Source of the DNA: Rosellinia necatrix
Lineage: Eukaryota > Ascomycota > Sordariomycetes > Xylariales > Xylariaceae
DNA length: 64,000 bases
Direction: 5' to 3'
NCBI GenBank assembly: GCA_021209875.1
Contig: JAGYVD010000001.1
Span: 4,774,001 to 4,838,000 of the forward strand
In this document: piece by piece, positions 1 to 11,444 of the stretch
Numbering within the stretch: the first letter of the stretch is position 1
How the letters are laid out: each line of letters opens with the position of its first letter
The notes under the pieces: generated by a model
Database searches by the model: none
Told to the model about the DNA's origin: nothing
What the model saw: only the letters and a program-made list of their open reading frames with translations
Program-made: the position numbers and the translations under genes

Positions 1-790
1 GAAACGAATTACAAAAAAAAAAAAAAGGAACAAAAGACACCACACCCAAGTAAGGTACCTATGTAGGCTGTCCAAGCTAGGGCGAGGAAGCCATACTCTT
101 ATGAGATGTTGGGAAGTGTATGCAAGTACGCTAAGCCAACTTATGCACGATGATACTTTAGCCTTTTCTCTTTAGTGTATCTAGGGCGTAGTTGTGGAAT
201 AGCTAGTCTGAACGTTGTAGGCGCGCTGTGCCTCGGTGAGAGCTTTTTTTTTTTTTTTTCCTTTTGAAGATGGATTTCTCCGCAGCGTTGCCAAGCCGAA
301 GGAACCACCAGGCAGCGGGGAAACCTAGACTAACAAAGGCTCAGTCAGGGGTGTTCCGGATAAATTCGAATCAGTCTTAGGGCCCTTACAGTAGTCTGCT
401 TTTGCAGCACAGACAGAGAGAGAGAGAGAGAGAGAGAGGGAGGGAGAAGGTGAGAGAACAGACCAGCCGGCCCACCAGTGCACCTCACCTCTATGGGCGG
501 AATCCACGATAGGCAATTCCCTAGTCTCGGAACCAAGACCCTCGAGCGAAGGCTATGCTCTGCCATGACGGAAGTAGAGGGCTTGCTTCCATATGAAGAC
601 AATCCTTAGACGCGCTGGGAAGAGCGGTGGCGCGGGCTTAAGAGTAATAGTTCTGGGGACGACGTGTCTGGCACTATTTCTTCTCCTTCTCACCTTCCAG
701 CCTACCATCCAGCAGAAGCAGCAGCAGAAGCAGCAGCAGCAGCAGCGGTGCCTGAGTCTCATTGGCGTCCCATTCCATTTAGCTGCCAAC
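1..790. other. Upstream region of the lactonase gene; no gene seen
   Basis: No convincing coding sequence. The stretch holds an A-rich tract near its left end, a T run at about 244-259, a GA microsatellite, and a short CAG/AAG-rich segment (about 715-748) just before the chosen start of the next gene. A longer in-frame start exists at 593, but that extension begins with a basic stretch, runs through a hydrophobic patch, and then becomes a Gln run. It looks like translated leader rather than protein. Confidence 0.6.
415..438. repeat. GA dinucleotide microsatellite
   Basis: About twelve uninterrupted GA units about 350 bp upstream of the lactonase start. A second GA tract lies in that gene's first intron (about 1199-1217). 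Confidence 0.85.
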
Positions 791-2733
791 ATGTGGAAAA
801 GTGTGTTCCCCGCAGCAGCAGGGCTGTTGGCTGGATCGACATCCGCCACCCTCCTGTACGTGACTTCGTATGCCGGCACTGTCACGACGCTGGACCTGGT
901 GGAGGGGGCGTCGTCCGCGGTGGCAGCAGCCACGCTCGAGACCGTCGCTAGCACGACGGCATGCGGAGCCAATCCTTCGTGGTTGACCCTGGACTACTCC
1001 AAGTCGTTCCTGTATTGTCTGGACGAGGCTTGGGGTCAGCCCACGGGTGCCATTACGTCGTTCTACACCCACGCCAACGGCTCGTTGACGCCGCTGGCCA
1101 GCGCCGAGCTAGTCGCCGGGCCCGTCAGTATAGCGGAGTTTGGCGTAGGCGGCCATGGGCTGGCCGTCGCATCTTAGTAAGTACAGCCTAAAGACGAACG
1201 AGAGAGAGAGAGAGAGAAAGAGAGGGAAAGAGGGCGGGTGATAGGGCGAGAGAGGGATAGGAAGATTCTTTCGCCCGTCCGGGATGGGCTCGTGACCCAA
1301 GTACATCGTAGCATCTAGGCTCATGATTGGGGGCCGGCCATGATGCTTGCCTGCCTACTTGCTTGCCTACTTGCTTGCCCGCGCTGATGGGGAATGGTTC
1401 CGGCACCAGGCTAGTCATCTGCTAACCACGAGATCGTGATTCTAGTGCCGGCTCTGGGATCAACGTCGTAAGCATGGCCCCAGAAGGCGGTGTTGAGTTA
1501 GTCCAGAACGAAACCTACAAGCTCTCGCAGCCGGGCCCCAACCCCGACAGGCAGGAGGCCCCTCACCCGCACCAGGCCATCCTGGACCCCACCGCGAGGT
1601 TTGTCCTCGTCCCAGACCTGGGTGCCGACCTGGTGCGGGCGTACCAGGCGGACGCGGGCACCCTCAAGCTCACGCCCATCGCCCCCCTGAAGGTCGCTGC
1701 CGGGGCCGGCCCGAGACACGCCGCCTTCAAGACGGGCTCCAAGAAGACCTTCTTCTACGTGGCCACGGAGCTGTCCAACACCATCGTCGGCTACGAGGTC
1801 AAGTACAGCGGCACCAAGAGCATCGGCTTCACCAAGCTGTTCACCATCCCGCTCCACGGCGACGACCGCCCGCTCGCGGCGACGGCAGCGGCCGGTGAGA
1901 TCATGGTAACGGTACGTGCAGACTACAAAACTTGCCTCCCTCTAAGAAATAAGTAGCGTAGAGCGGGCCATCTAGATAGAATCTACCACACCTTTCACCT
2001 TCACCTTTCACCTTCACCTTTCACCTTCACCTTTCACCTTTACCTTTCACCTTTACCTCCCTCCACCTTCATTAAGGGTGCAAGGGAGGGGGAGGGAATG
2101 GGAGGGAATAGGAGGGAATGGGAAGGGGAGAGGGGGGAAAGAGAGACAAGCAACTCGACTAACACTGACACCGTGCGTAAAAAAAAAAAAAGCCCGACGG
2201 GAAATTCCTGATCGTCTCCTCCCGCTGGGAGAACTCGCTGGAGATCCCGAACTTCGACCCGACCAACAGCACCGCCATCCCCTCCGACCCGCTCATCACC
2301 TACGCAATCGATAACAACACCGGGTCCCTGAAGAAGATCCAGGAATTCGCCGCCGGTGGTTCGGGTCCGCGCCACTTCTCGAGTAAGCAAAAACACATCT
2401 GCCCAGTCACACTCCATTTCTCGCTTAATTTTCCAGACTTTTTTTTTTTTTTTTGTTGTTGTTAATATCGTATTGCCTTATTCTTCTTCCTTTCCCCCTC
2501 TCTTTTCCCAATAACACTAGAAAACTCTGCTGACGCTCGTCCGTTTTCTTCTTTGCATAGTCAACGGCGACGGTGACCGCGTCGCGGTGGGCCTGCAGGG
2601 AGACGGTCGCGTGGCCATCATCAGGCGTGATGTCAAGACGGGCCTGCTCAAGGACTTCGTGGCGACGGCGGACGTGGCCGGCGAGGTGAACGCCGTCATC
2701 TTCAACGAGGATTATCACCCGAAGCGGGGGTAG
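791..2733 (+). CDS. Secreted lactonase-family seven-bladed beta-propeller protein
   Basis: Four exons read in phase: 791-1176, 1446-1911, 2193-2382 and 2561-2733, with GTAAGT, GTACGT and GTAAGC donors. The product is 404 aa. Residues 1-19 form a signal peptide (MWKSVFPAAAGLLAGSTSA). The rest fits the lactonase / carboxy-cis,cis-muconate cyclase family (Pfam Lactonase, PF10282). The family marks seen are an HPHQA motif followed by VLVPDLGADLV, and GPRH motifs recurring at blade-like spacing. Family members are six- or seven-bladed propellers that open or close lactone rings (6-phosphogluconolactonase, muconate cyclase). The substrate here cannot be told from sequence. The signal peptide argues for an extracellular or secretory location rather than the cytosolic pentose phosphate pathway. 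A start at 593 would bury the signal peptide behind a Gln-rich leader, so 791 is preferred. Introns 1 and 2 carry simple repeats. Family call is good; exact reaction is unknown. Confidence 0.85.
1989..2057. repeat. CACCTT/CACCTTT tandem array inside lactonase intron 2
   Basis: Alternating CACCTT and CACCTTT units, about ten copies, in the intron between exons 2 and 3. A similar CACCTTT-based array lies upstream of the GST gene at 57350-57432. Confidence 0.8.
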
Positions 2734-4384
2734 GGCTCTCTAATACCTGGTATTACATACATACACATATACATACATACATACATACATGGTACGATTT
2801 TGTGAGCTTTATCGGTATGGATTGATTTGTATATATCAAAGGCTAGAAGCGGCATAGACGTATGCAGGGCAATATAAATTAACCTTGGTTCTCCTCCCCT
2901 TTTTTGCATGATCCGGTTGGAAGGAGGCTGTCGGTTCGGGTTCGGCCGTGGCGTGTCCTGGGCATTATCTTGGGCGTAATACACAATGACCAATCACAGA
3001 CGTAACATATACCATTTCCGATGCTCACATGCTTACCTTGGGTGGCCAAGGTTCCCTCTCTCGATCCCTCCCGGTGGCGTCGGGAGCCTCAAGAATCCCC
3101 GGACCAACCTACTCCTGGATAACACTGGATGTGTTTTTGCGGGGTCCTCCCCCTTCCCCCCCCTCCCCCTCCCTCCCCTTTTCCCAAGAGTCATCTGAGA
3201 CTTATATATATATATTGAAGGGGTGAGCGGCGACTCTGCGAGGGGGGCGAGCGAACCAATGCGAGATCCCGGGAACGAAAGATGACCGCATTCGATACAT
3301 ATTAATTTTGCCACCCTACGATCGATTTCCGCTCATGGAAAGCGGGTGGCTACCATGGCGTGTTGCGAGGCCCAGCCAGGGCAGTAACCGGGACAACGTC
3401 AACCGCCTGGATGGGGGAAGCCCCGGTCCGCAACGAGTTACCAGCCGTGACACAAAACCGAAAGTTTCTTGGGTGTGACTCTATGGGCAACAGTTTGGGA
3501 GGGTTCTATATTTAATTTCATGAATCCGGAAGTACCTGGTGTTCATGCGGGAAGATAATGCTATTTATAATGCGGACAAGCTGAGCATGTATGTATCTGA
3601 ATAGGTGAACATAGCTCGTCTCGGGAGAACTAGTGGCGATTCTTTTCATGTCCTGAATTAGCGAGTTATATGGCGAACTTGGCATTCAGCAACTAGTAGC
3701 TGGCGACGTTGCAGCCGACGTTGCTCGTGTTAGGTGTTCGCTAGGCTTATCTAAGACTCGGGCTAACATAGAAATAATGTGCTCTAATGAACAAGCCGAA
3801 GCCGCGGCAACCCGGCTGGGAGCGCTGATGCCATCAGACACACAGGGAGGGAGGGAGGGAAAAAAAAAAGTCGCTAAATTTGGCCAGAATAAGAGCGCAG
3901 GTTGAGGTTCGAGGTTGCAATCGCTAGGCTCTTGCCGACGCACGCACGGTCTTCTGCAAGACACTACCTCTGAATCAATCTCGCAGGCATGCATAGCATA
4001 GTCACATTTCCCGTCCAGTTCCTCTTCTGGAACCCAGGACCGCGACGGAATACCCCAATCGGTGACCTACCATCTGGCCCTTCTCTCCTGTAACTTACCT
4101 AGTGGGCTGCCAAGATATATGCCGCGGAACAACCTGCTGACGGGAGGGGAAGGAGAGAGCCAAGGCACGACGGCCATTGGTAGCCGTTGGATCATTTTTC
4201 CTCTTTTTTTTTTTTTTTCTTTCGCAGGAACCGTGATCTCGTGACATTACACTGCAGTCATCGCCTCATACTATTGCAGATGGTGATAGAATGGATGGGC
4301 CGCCAAACAGCAAAAAAACTTTGCATCCCGCATCCAGAGCTTGGCTAGCGATGGGACACAAGGTGCGCCGACACTGTGGGGGAG

Positions 4385-4414
4385 GGTTAGGATTAGACTT
4401 AGGATTGGGATTAG
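4385..4414 (+). repeat. Degenerate telomere-like hexamer tract
   Basis: Five consecutive hexamers, GGTTAG, GATTAG, ACTTAG, GATTGG and GATTAG. They keep the phase of a TTAGGG-type repeat, with substitutions. Too short and diverged to be a functional telomere; it could be an interstitial telomere relic or chance. Confidence 0.4.
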
Positions 4415-6518
4415 TCGAACGGCACGGCTGGTAAGTTCAAGCAGGTGGCTACAAGCCGCAGCCATCAGAAGACCTCAGTAGTGGAGGTTATATCGCATAT
4501 GTTAAGACCTCGGTCTGACGTTGAAGCTCTGTCAGTCACTGCGTTCTAGCCTTTCCACTTGGCATGGCATTCATGTTGTTGACGTGTCAGTACCGCCTTG
4601 GGGGGTTGCGACGCCGATGTGGGAAGCTATAGATATCTGTCATTGCAGCATACGTGAAAAGGGCAAGCAGAGCAGAGCTTGTTTCCTCGAGTTATTTATC
4701 ATAGTTTTTTTTATAGAGAAAGGGAGAGGAGATAGCCGTGTAAGTGAGCGAGCGCTACAGATCCTCCCGCAGAAAGAGGACCGATGATCAGGTTGATCTG
4801 ACTCGTCCTTCTGTCGTTGAACCTGATACATACCTAGAGGAAGTGAGAGCTAGAGAGTCGAGACAACCCGACCTCGATAGCGGCGGCTAATTCTGGGTGC
4901 CGTTCCCATCAACGGCATCTAGGGTTCTGATTGGATCTTACCCGGTGTTCGCCAAGTTCCAACTGGTTATTAGTATTCGGCCCGCTGAGACAACCCACCT
5001 GCCATATCATATAATCTGTCCCCTTATAGAGTGCCGTATTGGTGACGGCCTGCCGACGATTTGTCGCCCTGTAATGCAGTGTCAAATCCTTGGGATCGGG
5101 TTAGTTACAGGTACATAAAAGCTATGGCTGTGGTCGACGTGGGAGAGCACGGTCCATTTTCGCCTTCCCAAACTTGTTTTAGGGAATGAGGCTTTACTGT
5201 ATCTTGTTTCAACCTATTTGTATGACGGACAGCCGTAGCCAAGTCACTACAAGGCTTAGCATCCATCGCCTGACTCGGCGTCGTGCCTCTCCCATGGAAC
5301 ATACCGCTGGGTCGGATTGATGCCTACCAATGACGAATTCTAATGCTAGAAAGATTGTAGGTTAGTGCACACAGCCTATCCAGACTGGGTACAGCCCTGT
5401 ATGCTATGTAGGAGACCTGACACTAGTCTAAGTAAACCTCCACCTCTCCATCTCCATCTCACTCCGGTACCTGGGTATAGGTGGAACGGGCTACGGTAGT
5501 ATGGATTCTAGCGCTTGATAGGATTCTCGACGTACCTAAGCGAGCGTAACTACTACAAATACAAGATGTATGTACGTATGTATGTATATGTATATATATA
5601 TATATATATATATGTACGCAGCAGGTAGCTAGGTAGTTTAGATGTGTGTCCCATCCAACAAGCCCCAATAAATAGGTATTGGCAATAAATAGTTGCCGTT
5701 GCAGCAGGATAGATATGATGAATATCCAACAAGTCCAGAAAGGAAGGTCAGTGACCCGGGATCGATAGATAGGGCATGGAGTTATACATTGCAGCCGCAG
5801 CATGCTTGACGATAGGCCAGTAAGCCACCCTCGTGACCTTGGCCTTTGTGGTGAGGTACACTACGAATTGATCCGGCCCGTATTTAGGCCGCCGCAAGTC
5901 AATGAACGGTATAGTCCGTGAGGAGGGGAGGAGGCCAGCCGGTCGACTTACACTAACTAGTCATCGGCTCAAGATAGAGGAGGATACACGTGCGGCCGAT
6001 CGCCACTACTATTAACTACTACGTATGAACAGCGCTCAGCCTAGTCTAGCTACGGGAATCAGCTCGTCTCAGGCTCTGTCTTTTTCTTTTCTTTTCTTTT
6101 TTTTTTCTTTTTTTCCCTCAAGATGTGCGATTCTAACCTATCTAGACTAGGCATAAACTCATGGGCTAGGTCAGGCAGTCTAACGACGCCGTTTTGTGGA
6201 AATCCGAAACTGACGCGGCGGAGTTGAGTTGTGGAGAGTCAATGCCCACCAAACGTAGCTTATTCTCTCTCCTGTTCGACTAAGTAATTAATCTATCAGA
6301 GATCTAGCCACGTCGCGGCGGCCCCGCCTCATTAATGCTGCCTGTACCGACATTGTTGCGCCGTGCATCCCACTGGAGGTAGATAGTTGAGGCAGGATCT
6401 GAAGGTGTCATGGTACTATGCACCATATCCTGATTGTATACATACTGCAACTATCTATTTGACTACCTAGATAGTTAGTTGGTTATTCGTTATTTATAAA
6501 CCCAAAGACCCGCTTCCT

Positions 6519-6571
6519 TGTAAGAGCACCGGCTTCTAGCCGAGGTTCAATTCCGCTATTAACGTCATTTC
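6519..6571 (+). pseudogene. tRNA-like 3' fragment (relic)
   Basis: The stretch contains a good internal B box (GGTTCAATTCC). It is preceded by a small hairpin, CGG-CTTCTAG-CCG, whose loop would present a TCT (Arg) anticodon. The variable loop is missing, the T stem pairs only in part, and I see no A box or acceptor stem. It reads as a truncated tRNA or SINE remnant, not a working gene. Confidence 0.25.
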
Positions 6572-7630
6572 TTTGCAGAGACTGCGGACATGTCAGATAG
6601 CCGACGATGCTTCTTCCCGTCAGGCTCAGGGTCTCGAGCGTAGCGTAGCGCAGTGCCCATAGTAGCGATTACTAAGAGAACAACAACAACAACAACAACA
6701 ACGACGACGACAACAACACTCATGCCTGGGCCGGAGTGAGAAGTGCGGTAATACGCGGATAAACATAGTCAGACAGTGTATGCGCGCCCCGATGACGACT
6801 GATGCGACGGCAAGATTTCATGCGGACTAGCAGAAACCGAGAGCCCTATCGGTGTCTGATTGCAGGAGAGACAGCGCCTTGGTAGCGAGCGGGAGCCTCT
6901 CAGCGTCATAGTCTCTCTCGAGAGAGTTGTATCTCGTCTATGACGGTGCATTAGTTTCGAAGCTGATAGTTCAAGCCACAACGGTCCACAACTTCCCCGC
7001 GACCGTCCCAAGCGAGCACCAAGCTCTGGGGTCGAATAGGTCAGGTCCGCTATTTTGGCTGTATATGTACGTGCCTCCGCCGGCGATCGCCAGTCCCTTT
7101 TATGGCGATTTTGTGACGATTAAAGGTGGTGTACGAAAGTAGCATGTGGCAACAAGCGGAAGACAGACAACCAGGACTATAACTAGTAGTTTGAGTGTCG
7201 TTCAACGCAATACTTGCCTATCAGGGTTGGTAGAGTTTTGAAAAAGGCTTTGGCGCCTACGCTGGAGCCTCTCTGGGAATACATACACAACGGTGCGTAG
7301 TATCATACGTATAATGCTCCCTGGCGAGAGTTGTAGCCGCTCTATGGCTAGGGCCCCCGGCACTCGACTAGAATAAACCCATCATGAGAACCCATGATAG
7401 TACCCTTAGGGGGGGGAGTAAGGGCCCAGTGCCATGGTGTAGTAATTTGCTCCCAGGTTCCCCTTGATCATCTCTCATGAACGTCTTTCAGATGAACTTG
7501 GACGAGCTACCACGTGCTACGCGGCTCCTCTGGGCTCCTCTGGGCTCCTCTGCGTGCCAAAATAAGGCATATCGCGGACTAGATAAAATAAGACGCTGAG
7601 ACACCTGACACAACCACCTGTATCACGGTA

Positions 7631-8017
7631 ATGAACAGTCATAATCCGAGAGCACGCACTAAACTACCCGTCCCCGAAATGAAGGCAGGAGGTCCACCAC
7701 AGTGTCCTGCATCGTCCATCCAGGCACGTCCATCCAGGCACTCGGTGAGTTCATGGTGTAAGTCCCAGCCAGTGTACATCCACAGGTACCGGCGATCGTG
7801 GGAGGCACGTAGCAGTGCGCCGTATACCACGCGGCCCGTCGTAGGTATGGCGGCCAAGTATCGCCCCCAGGCATGGGCGAGTACCGCCGATGGCATCACG
7901 AATCCGGCACCAATTCCGGGAGGTGGACAGCAGGGGCTCCATTTTCTTAGTTGGACGCTTTCCCACACATCCCACACTTCCCACGCGTGCGCTGAGACCC
8001 GTTTGCCTAAGCCCTAA
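7631..8017. other. GC-richer patch open on both strands, unrecognised
   Basis: A 128-codon frame runs on the plus strand (7631-8017). An overlapping 112-codon frame runs on the minus strand (7639-7977). A 14-bp direct repeat of GTCCATCCAGGCAC lies at about 7715-7741. I recognise neither translation. No splice pattern or neighbouring exon supports either, so I do not call a gene. It could be an exon remnant of a lost gene or simply GC-biased sequence. Confidence 0.2.
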
Positions 8018-8691
8018 GCCGTGATAGGCAGTAATTTTCTGGGGAATAGTTTAGGGTGCCCTTACGCTAGTTTTCTGGGCGTTGTGGAGAGAGAGAGGGA
8101 GAGGGCCACCGGAAACAAGGGTGGGAGGGCGGCCAGGGTTCAGCGATCCTCTCCCTCTCTCGCTGGGTGTCCTGTCCCGCGTCTGGAGCTAGCCACGGCG
8201 GTTTCGGTCATCGTATTATCGGTCACTCTGTGAACTACTTGCAGCAGCGAGATCGTCTAAGCGTTGTGGAGGGGAACGCAGAGAGTACCCCCCTGGGAAG
8301 GGAAGCCCACCAGCACAGGACGGTCGGACCAGACAAACTCGCTCCTCACACACACTCGAGGCGGCCGGGGTGCCTTGGATAGATATACTCGGCGGCCGGG
8401 ATACTGCGTGAGAGCGCTCACACTAGGTTGGGACCCCCAGTCCCCCGAAATTTCCATTCCAGAACATAATAAGCTCTGTGCCGTGCCTTGCAGGGCCGGT
8501 TGAGACCCTTTCCAATTCCCTCCTCGTCACACTCTTCGGCCTCGCCTACGAATCTTCGGCTCCCAGGTTAAATGCCAGACCGTTTAGAAGGAGTTGGCCG
8601 TCCGCCTTTGGTTACACAGCTTGGTTCTTGGTCTGTCGTAGGGAGGGAACAGCTGAGCTGAGCGCACTTGGTCGTCGTCGTCTGGAACCGA

Positions 8692-8695
8692 CAGC

Positions 8696-8738
<43 letters not shown>

Positions 8739-8760
8739 CAATAGTAGCAGTAGTAGTAGG
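8692..8760. repeat. Trinucleotide array (AGC)n-(AAC)n-(TAG)n
   Basis: About eleven AGC units, then AAC units, then TAG-type units. The array ends about 47 bp before the transcription factor ATG, so it probably lies in the 5' leader or promoter. In one upstream frame it would read as polyglutamine, but that frame is not in phase with the gene and hits a stop just after the array. Confidence 0.8.
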
Positions 8761-8806
8761 GAGGATCGCCGGGTCGTCGCCAAGGTCGGCGTTTAGCACC
8801 TCGAAG

Positions 8807-11113
8807 ATGCCGCCGTCCTCGACAGGCGATTCGCCTATGTCCGCCGGGGCCGCAAGCTCTTCGGGGCGGCCGTTTCCCCTGCCCTCGAGGGACACCTTCT
8901 CCATCGACGCCTCCTCGCCGCAACTGAGCGCCATCAACGGCCCGTCGGGGGTCAAGTCGCCAACGGGCATCAAGCCCCAGCGCAATCCGAGCTTCAGCCG
9001 GGAGGGGATTCTGGGCTCGGCGCAGAAAGCACGCAACCTGTCGCAGGCGACCGAGCAGTCGGGCTCTGGCCTCTCCGGCTCCAATGGGATGCAGAAGTCG
9101 CCCAGCGACGAGGGGACGATCAACCCGCTGAAGCGGCGGAACACGGACGCCACCATCGACTACCCCCGTAGGAGGGCAACCATCGCGGTAGGCCTCTCTC
9201 GCAAGCGGCCGTCCCTGGTCTGGGCCCCCCGAAGCTGATTCTCTCTCTCTCTCTCTCTCTAGTGTGAAGTATGCCGCTCCCGAAAGTCGCGGTGCGACGG
9301 CACGAAGCCGAAATGCAAGCTCTGTACCGAGCTCGGGGCCGAGTGCATCTACCGCGAGCCCGGCATCAAGCTCGACGCCGGGGACAAGCTAATTCTGGAG
9401 AGGCTGAACCGCATAGAGAGCCTCCTCCAGATCAGCCTCGTGAACGCCCACCCGAACGCGATGCAGCTCTCCCACGACTCGCCGCCGATGAGCAACGGCA
9501 CGGCCCTCAGCGGCGACAATATCGTCCTGCAGAACTCGTCGGGGAACTTCGTCTCCATTATCCCGAGCGGAGGTTTGGGCACTTGGACGAGCCACACGCC
9601 CGGGACGAACATCTCCACGATGCCCAAGGTGCACACGAACGCCGCACTACATCTACTACAGTGGCCCTTAATACGAGATCTGGTCCAGCGCCCATACGAC
9701 CCCCAGATCATCCTACAGCTGGAACTGGCGAGGGAGCCGCTGCATTCCCTGGCCAAGACTCCCTGTGTCGATCTCTCGAACACCAACGCCTACATCGAGG
9801 CCTATTTCGAAAGAGTCAACGTCTGGTATGCCTGCGTCAACCCCTACACCTGGAGAAGCCACTACCGCACCGCCTTATCGACCGGCTTCCGCGAGGGCCC
9901 GGAGAGCTGCATTGTCTTGCTGGTGCTCGCTCTCGGGCAGGCGAGTCTACGGGGCAGCATCTCGAGGATCGTGCCGCAGGAAGATCCTCCGGGACTACAA
10001 TATTTCACGGCCGCGTGGTCGCTGCTCCCCGGGATGATGACGGCGAACAGCGTCCTGGCCGCCCAGTGCCACCTCCTGGCCGCGGCCTACCTATTCTACC
10101 TGGTACGGCCCCTGGAGGCCTGGAACTTGCTATGTACGACGAGCAGCAAGCTGCAGTTGCTATTGATGGCGCCAACGCGCGTGCCCGACGACCAGAGGGA
10201 GCTGCTGGAGCGCATCTACTGGAACGCGCTGCTCTTCGAGAGCGATCTGCTGGCCGAGCTGGACCTCCCGCACTCGGGCGTGGTCCAATTCGAAGAGAAC
10301 GTCGGCCTGCCGGGAGGCTTCCAGGGAGAAGAGTCGGAGGCCGTCGGCCGCGATGACCTGTGGTATTTCCTCGCCGAGATCGCCCTCCGGAGGCTCCTCA
10401 ACCGGGTCAGCCAGCTCATCTATTCCAAAGACTCCATGGCCTCCACGACGAGTCTCGAGCCCGTCGTCGCAGAGCTCGACTTCCAGCTGACGCAGTGGTA
10501 CGAGAGCCTCCCGCTCCCCTTACAATTCCCGTTCACCCGGATGACCTTGCCGGACCCGGTGCAAACGGTGCTACGTTTACGGTTCTTTGCTTGCCGCACT
10601 ATCATCTATCGCCCATATATCCTAGCAGTGCTGGACAACGAACAAGCCGTCCTAGACCCCTCCGTACGAGAAAGCTGTCACAAATGCCTCGAAGCCTCTA
10701 TCCGGCAGTTGGAGCATATATCTGCACAGTAAGTTGCCCTATAGTATAGTCGATGGCTCATAATGCTGTTCCTTTCTCTCCCCCTCTCACTCTCCCCCCT
10801 CCAATTCCATCAGGTCTTCAATTTCCCCCAATCTAACTATTTCGCGCACAGTCATGCCGGACATATGCCTTACCTGTGGCAAGGCGCGCTTTCTATAGTA
10901 TCCCAAACGTTATTAGTCATGGGCGCCACCATGTCGCCGTCCCTGTCCAATATACTCCTGACGCTGGTACCGCATAGGGAGGCGTTAGATCAGATCATCA
11001 ACGACGTGATCATGGACATCGAGAGGATGGCGGTCTTGGCACCCAGCCTCAGCTTGGCCGCCGAGATCATCAAGGAGGCCGAAGTACGCCGACGCACGTT
11101 TCTGAATAGCTGA
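8807..11113 (+). CDS. Zn(II)2Cys6 fungal transcription factor
   Basis: Three exons: 8807-9187, 9263-10728 and 10852-11113, giving 702 aa. Residues 1-127 are Ser/Pro-rich and end in basic residues. The zinc binuclear cluster starts exactly at exon 2, with six Cys at about 128, 131, 138, 145, 148 and 155 (spacing CX2CX6CX6CX2CX6C, core CEVCRSRKSRCDGTKPKC). A short linker and a predicted dimerisation coil (LILERLNRIESLLQ) follow. The fungal-specific middle homology region then covers roughly residues 240-560. The protein should be a nuclear DNA-binding regulator recognising CGG half-sites; its targets cannot be read from sequence. No metabolic cluster flanks it. The last intron was placed so that HHAGHMPYLWQG reads through; an alternative AG at 10812-10813 gives a less plausible frame. 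The first intron's acceptor is preceded by a long CT run. Confidence 0.9.
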
Positions 11114-11364
11114 TGAGCTAATTCGTCCTCGGTACGACCTTCTGGTTACATTTTACCAACGACCCTCGCCCCCCCATTCTCTCCCCTCCCTCCCCTTTCC
11201 CCCCCCTTCCGTCGGTCCGTGAATTGTGGATTTGGACCAGGAATCCAGCCGTCGGATGTGTGCGCCTCCGTCTAGGGGCCTCGGCTGCTATTCCCTATAC
11301 GATATCTCGCATCTCGTTACGAGCACGTCAAACCGCGCGCTCGGCATCGTCTACCTCTTAGCCT

Positions 11365-11444
11365 GCGTGTGTGGGTGTGTAAGTGTGTGTGTGTAAGTAT
11401 GTATGTGAGTGTGTGTGTGTAAGTGTGTGTGTGTGTGTGTGTAT
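11365..11444. repeat. GT-rich microsatellite
   Basis: GT dinucleotide runs interrupted by AA and ATGT variants. The open frames that cross it owe their length to the repeat. Confidence 0.8.

Larger units (their letters stand above)
2734..8806. other. Gene-poor stretch of about 6 kb
   Basis: No open frame here looks like a conserved protein. Contents seen: an ATAC tetranucleotide run (about 2754-2790); polypyrimidine tracts near 3147-3183 and 6078-6118; a degenerate GATTAG hexamer tract (4385-4414); a TA/GTAT microsatellite (about 5573-5615); a tRNA-like 3' half (about 6519-6571); an AAC/GAC trinucleotide run (about 6679-6717); three tandem copies of GGGCTCCTCT-like sequence (about 7522-7552); and a GC-richer patch at 7631-8017 open on both strands. 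Short CCTA/TAGG motifs are scattered through it. The last 500 bp are leader or promoter of the transcription factor gene. Confidence 0.6.

Noticed and set aside
593..790. N-terminal extension of the lactonase to an ATG at 593
   Set aside because: It would place a Gln-rich stretch and an internal hydrophobic patch before a clean signal peptide starting at 791.
8478..8744. 88-codon frame ending in polyglutamine
   Set aside because: It is out of phase with the transcription factor and stops right after the AGC array; a repeat by-product in the leader.
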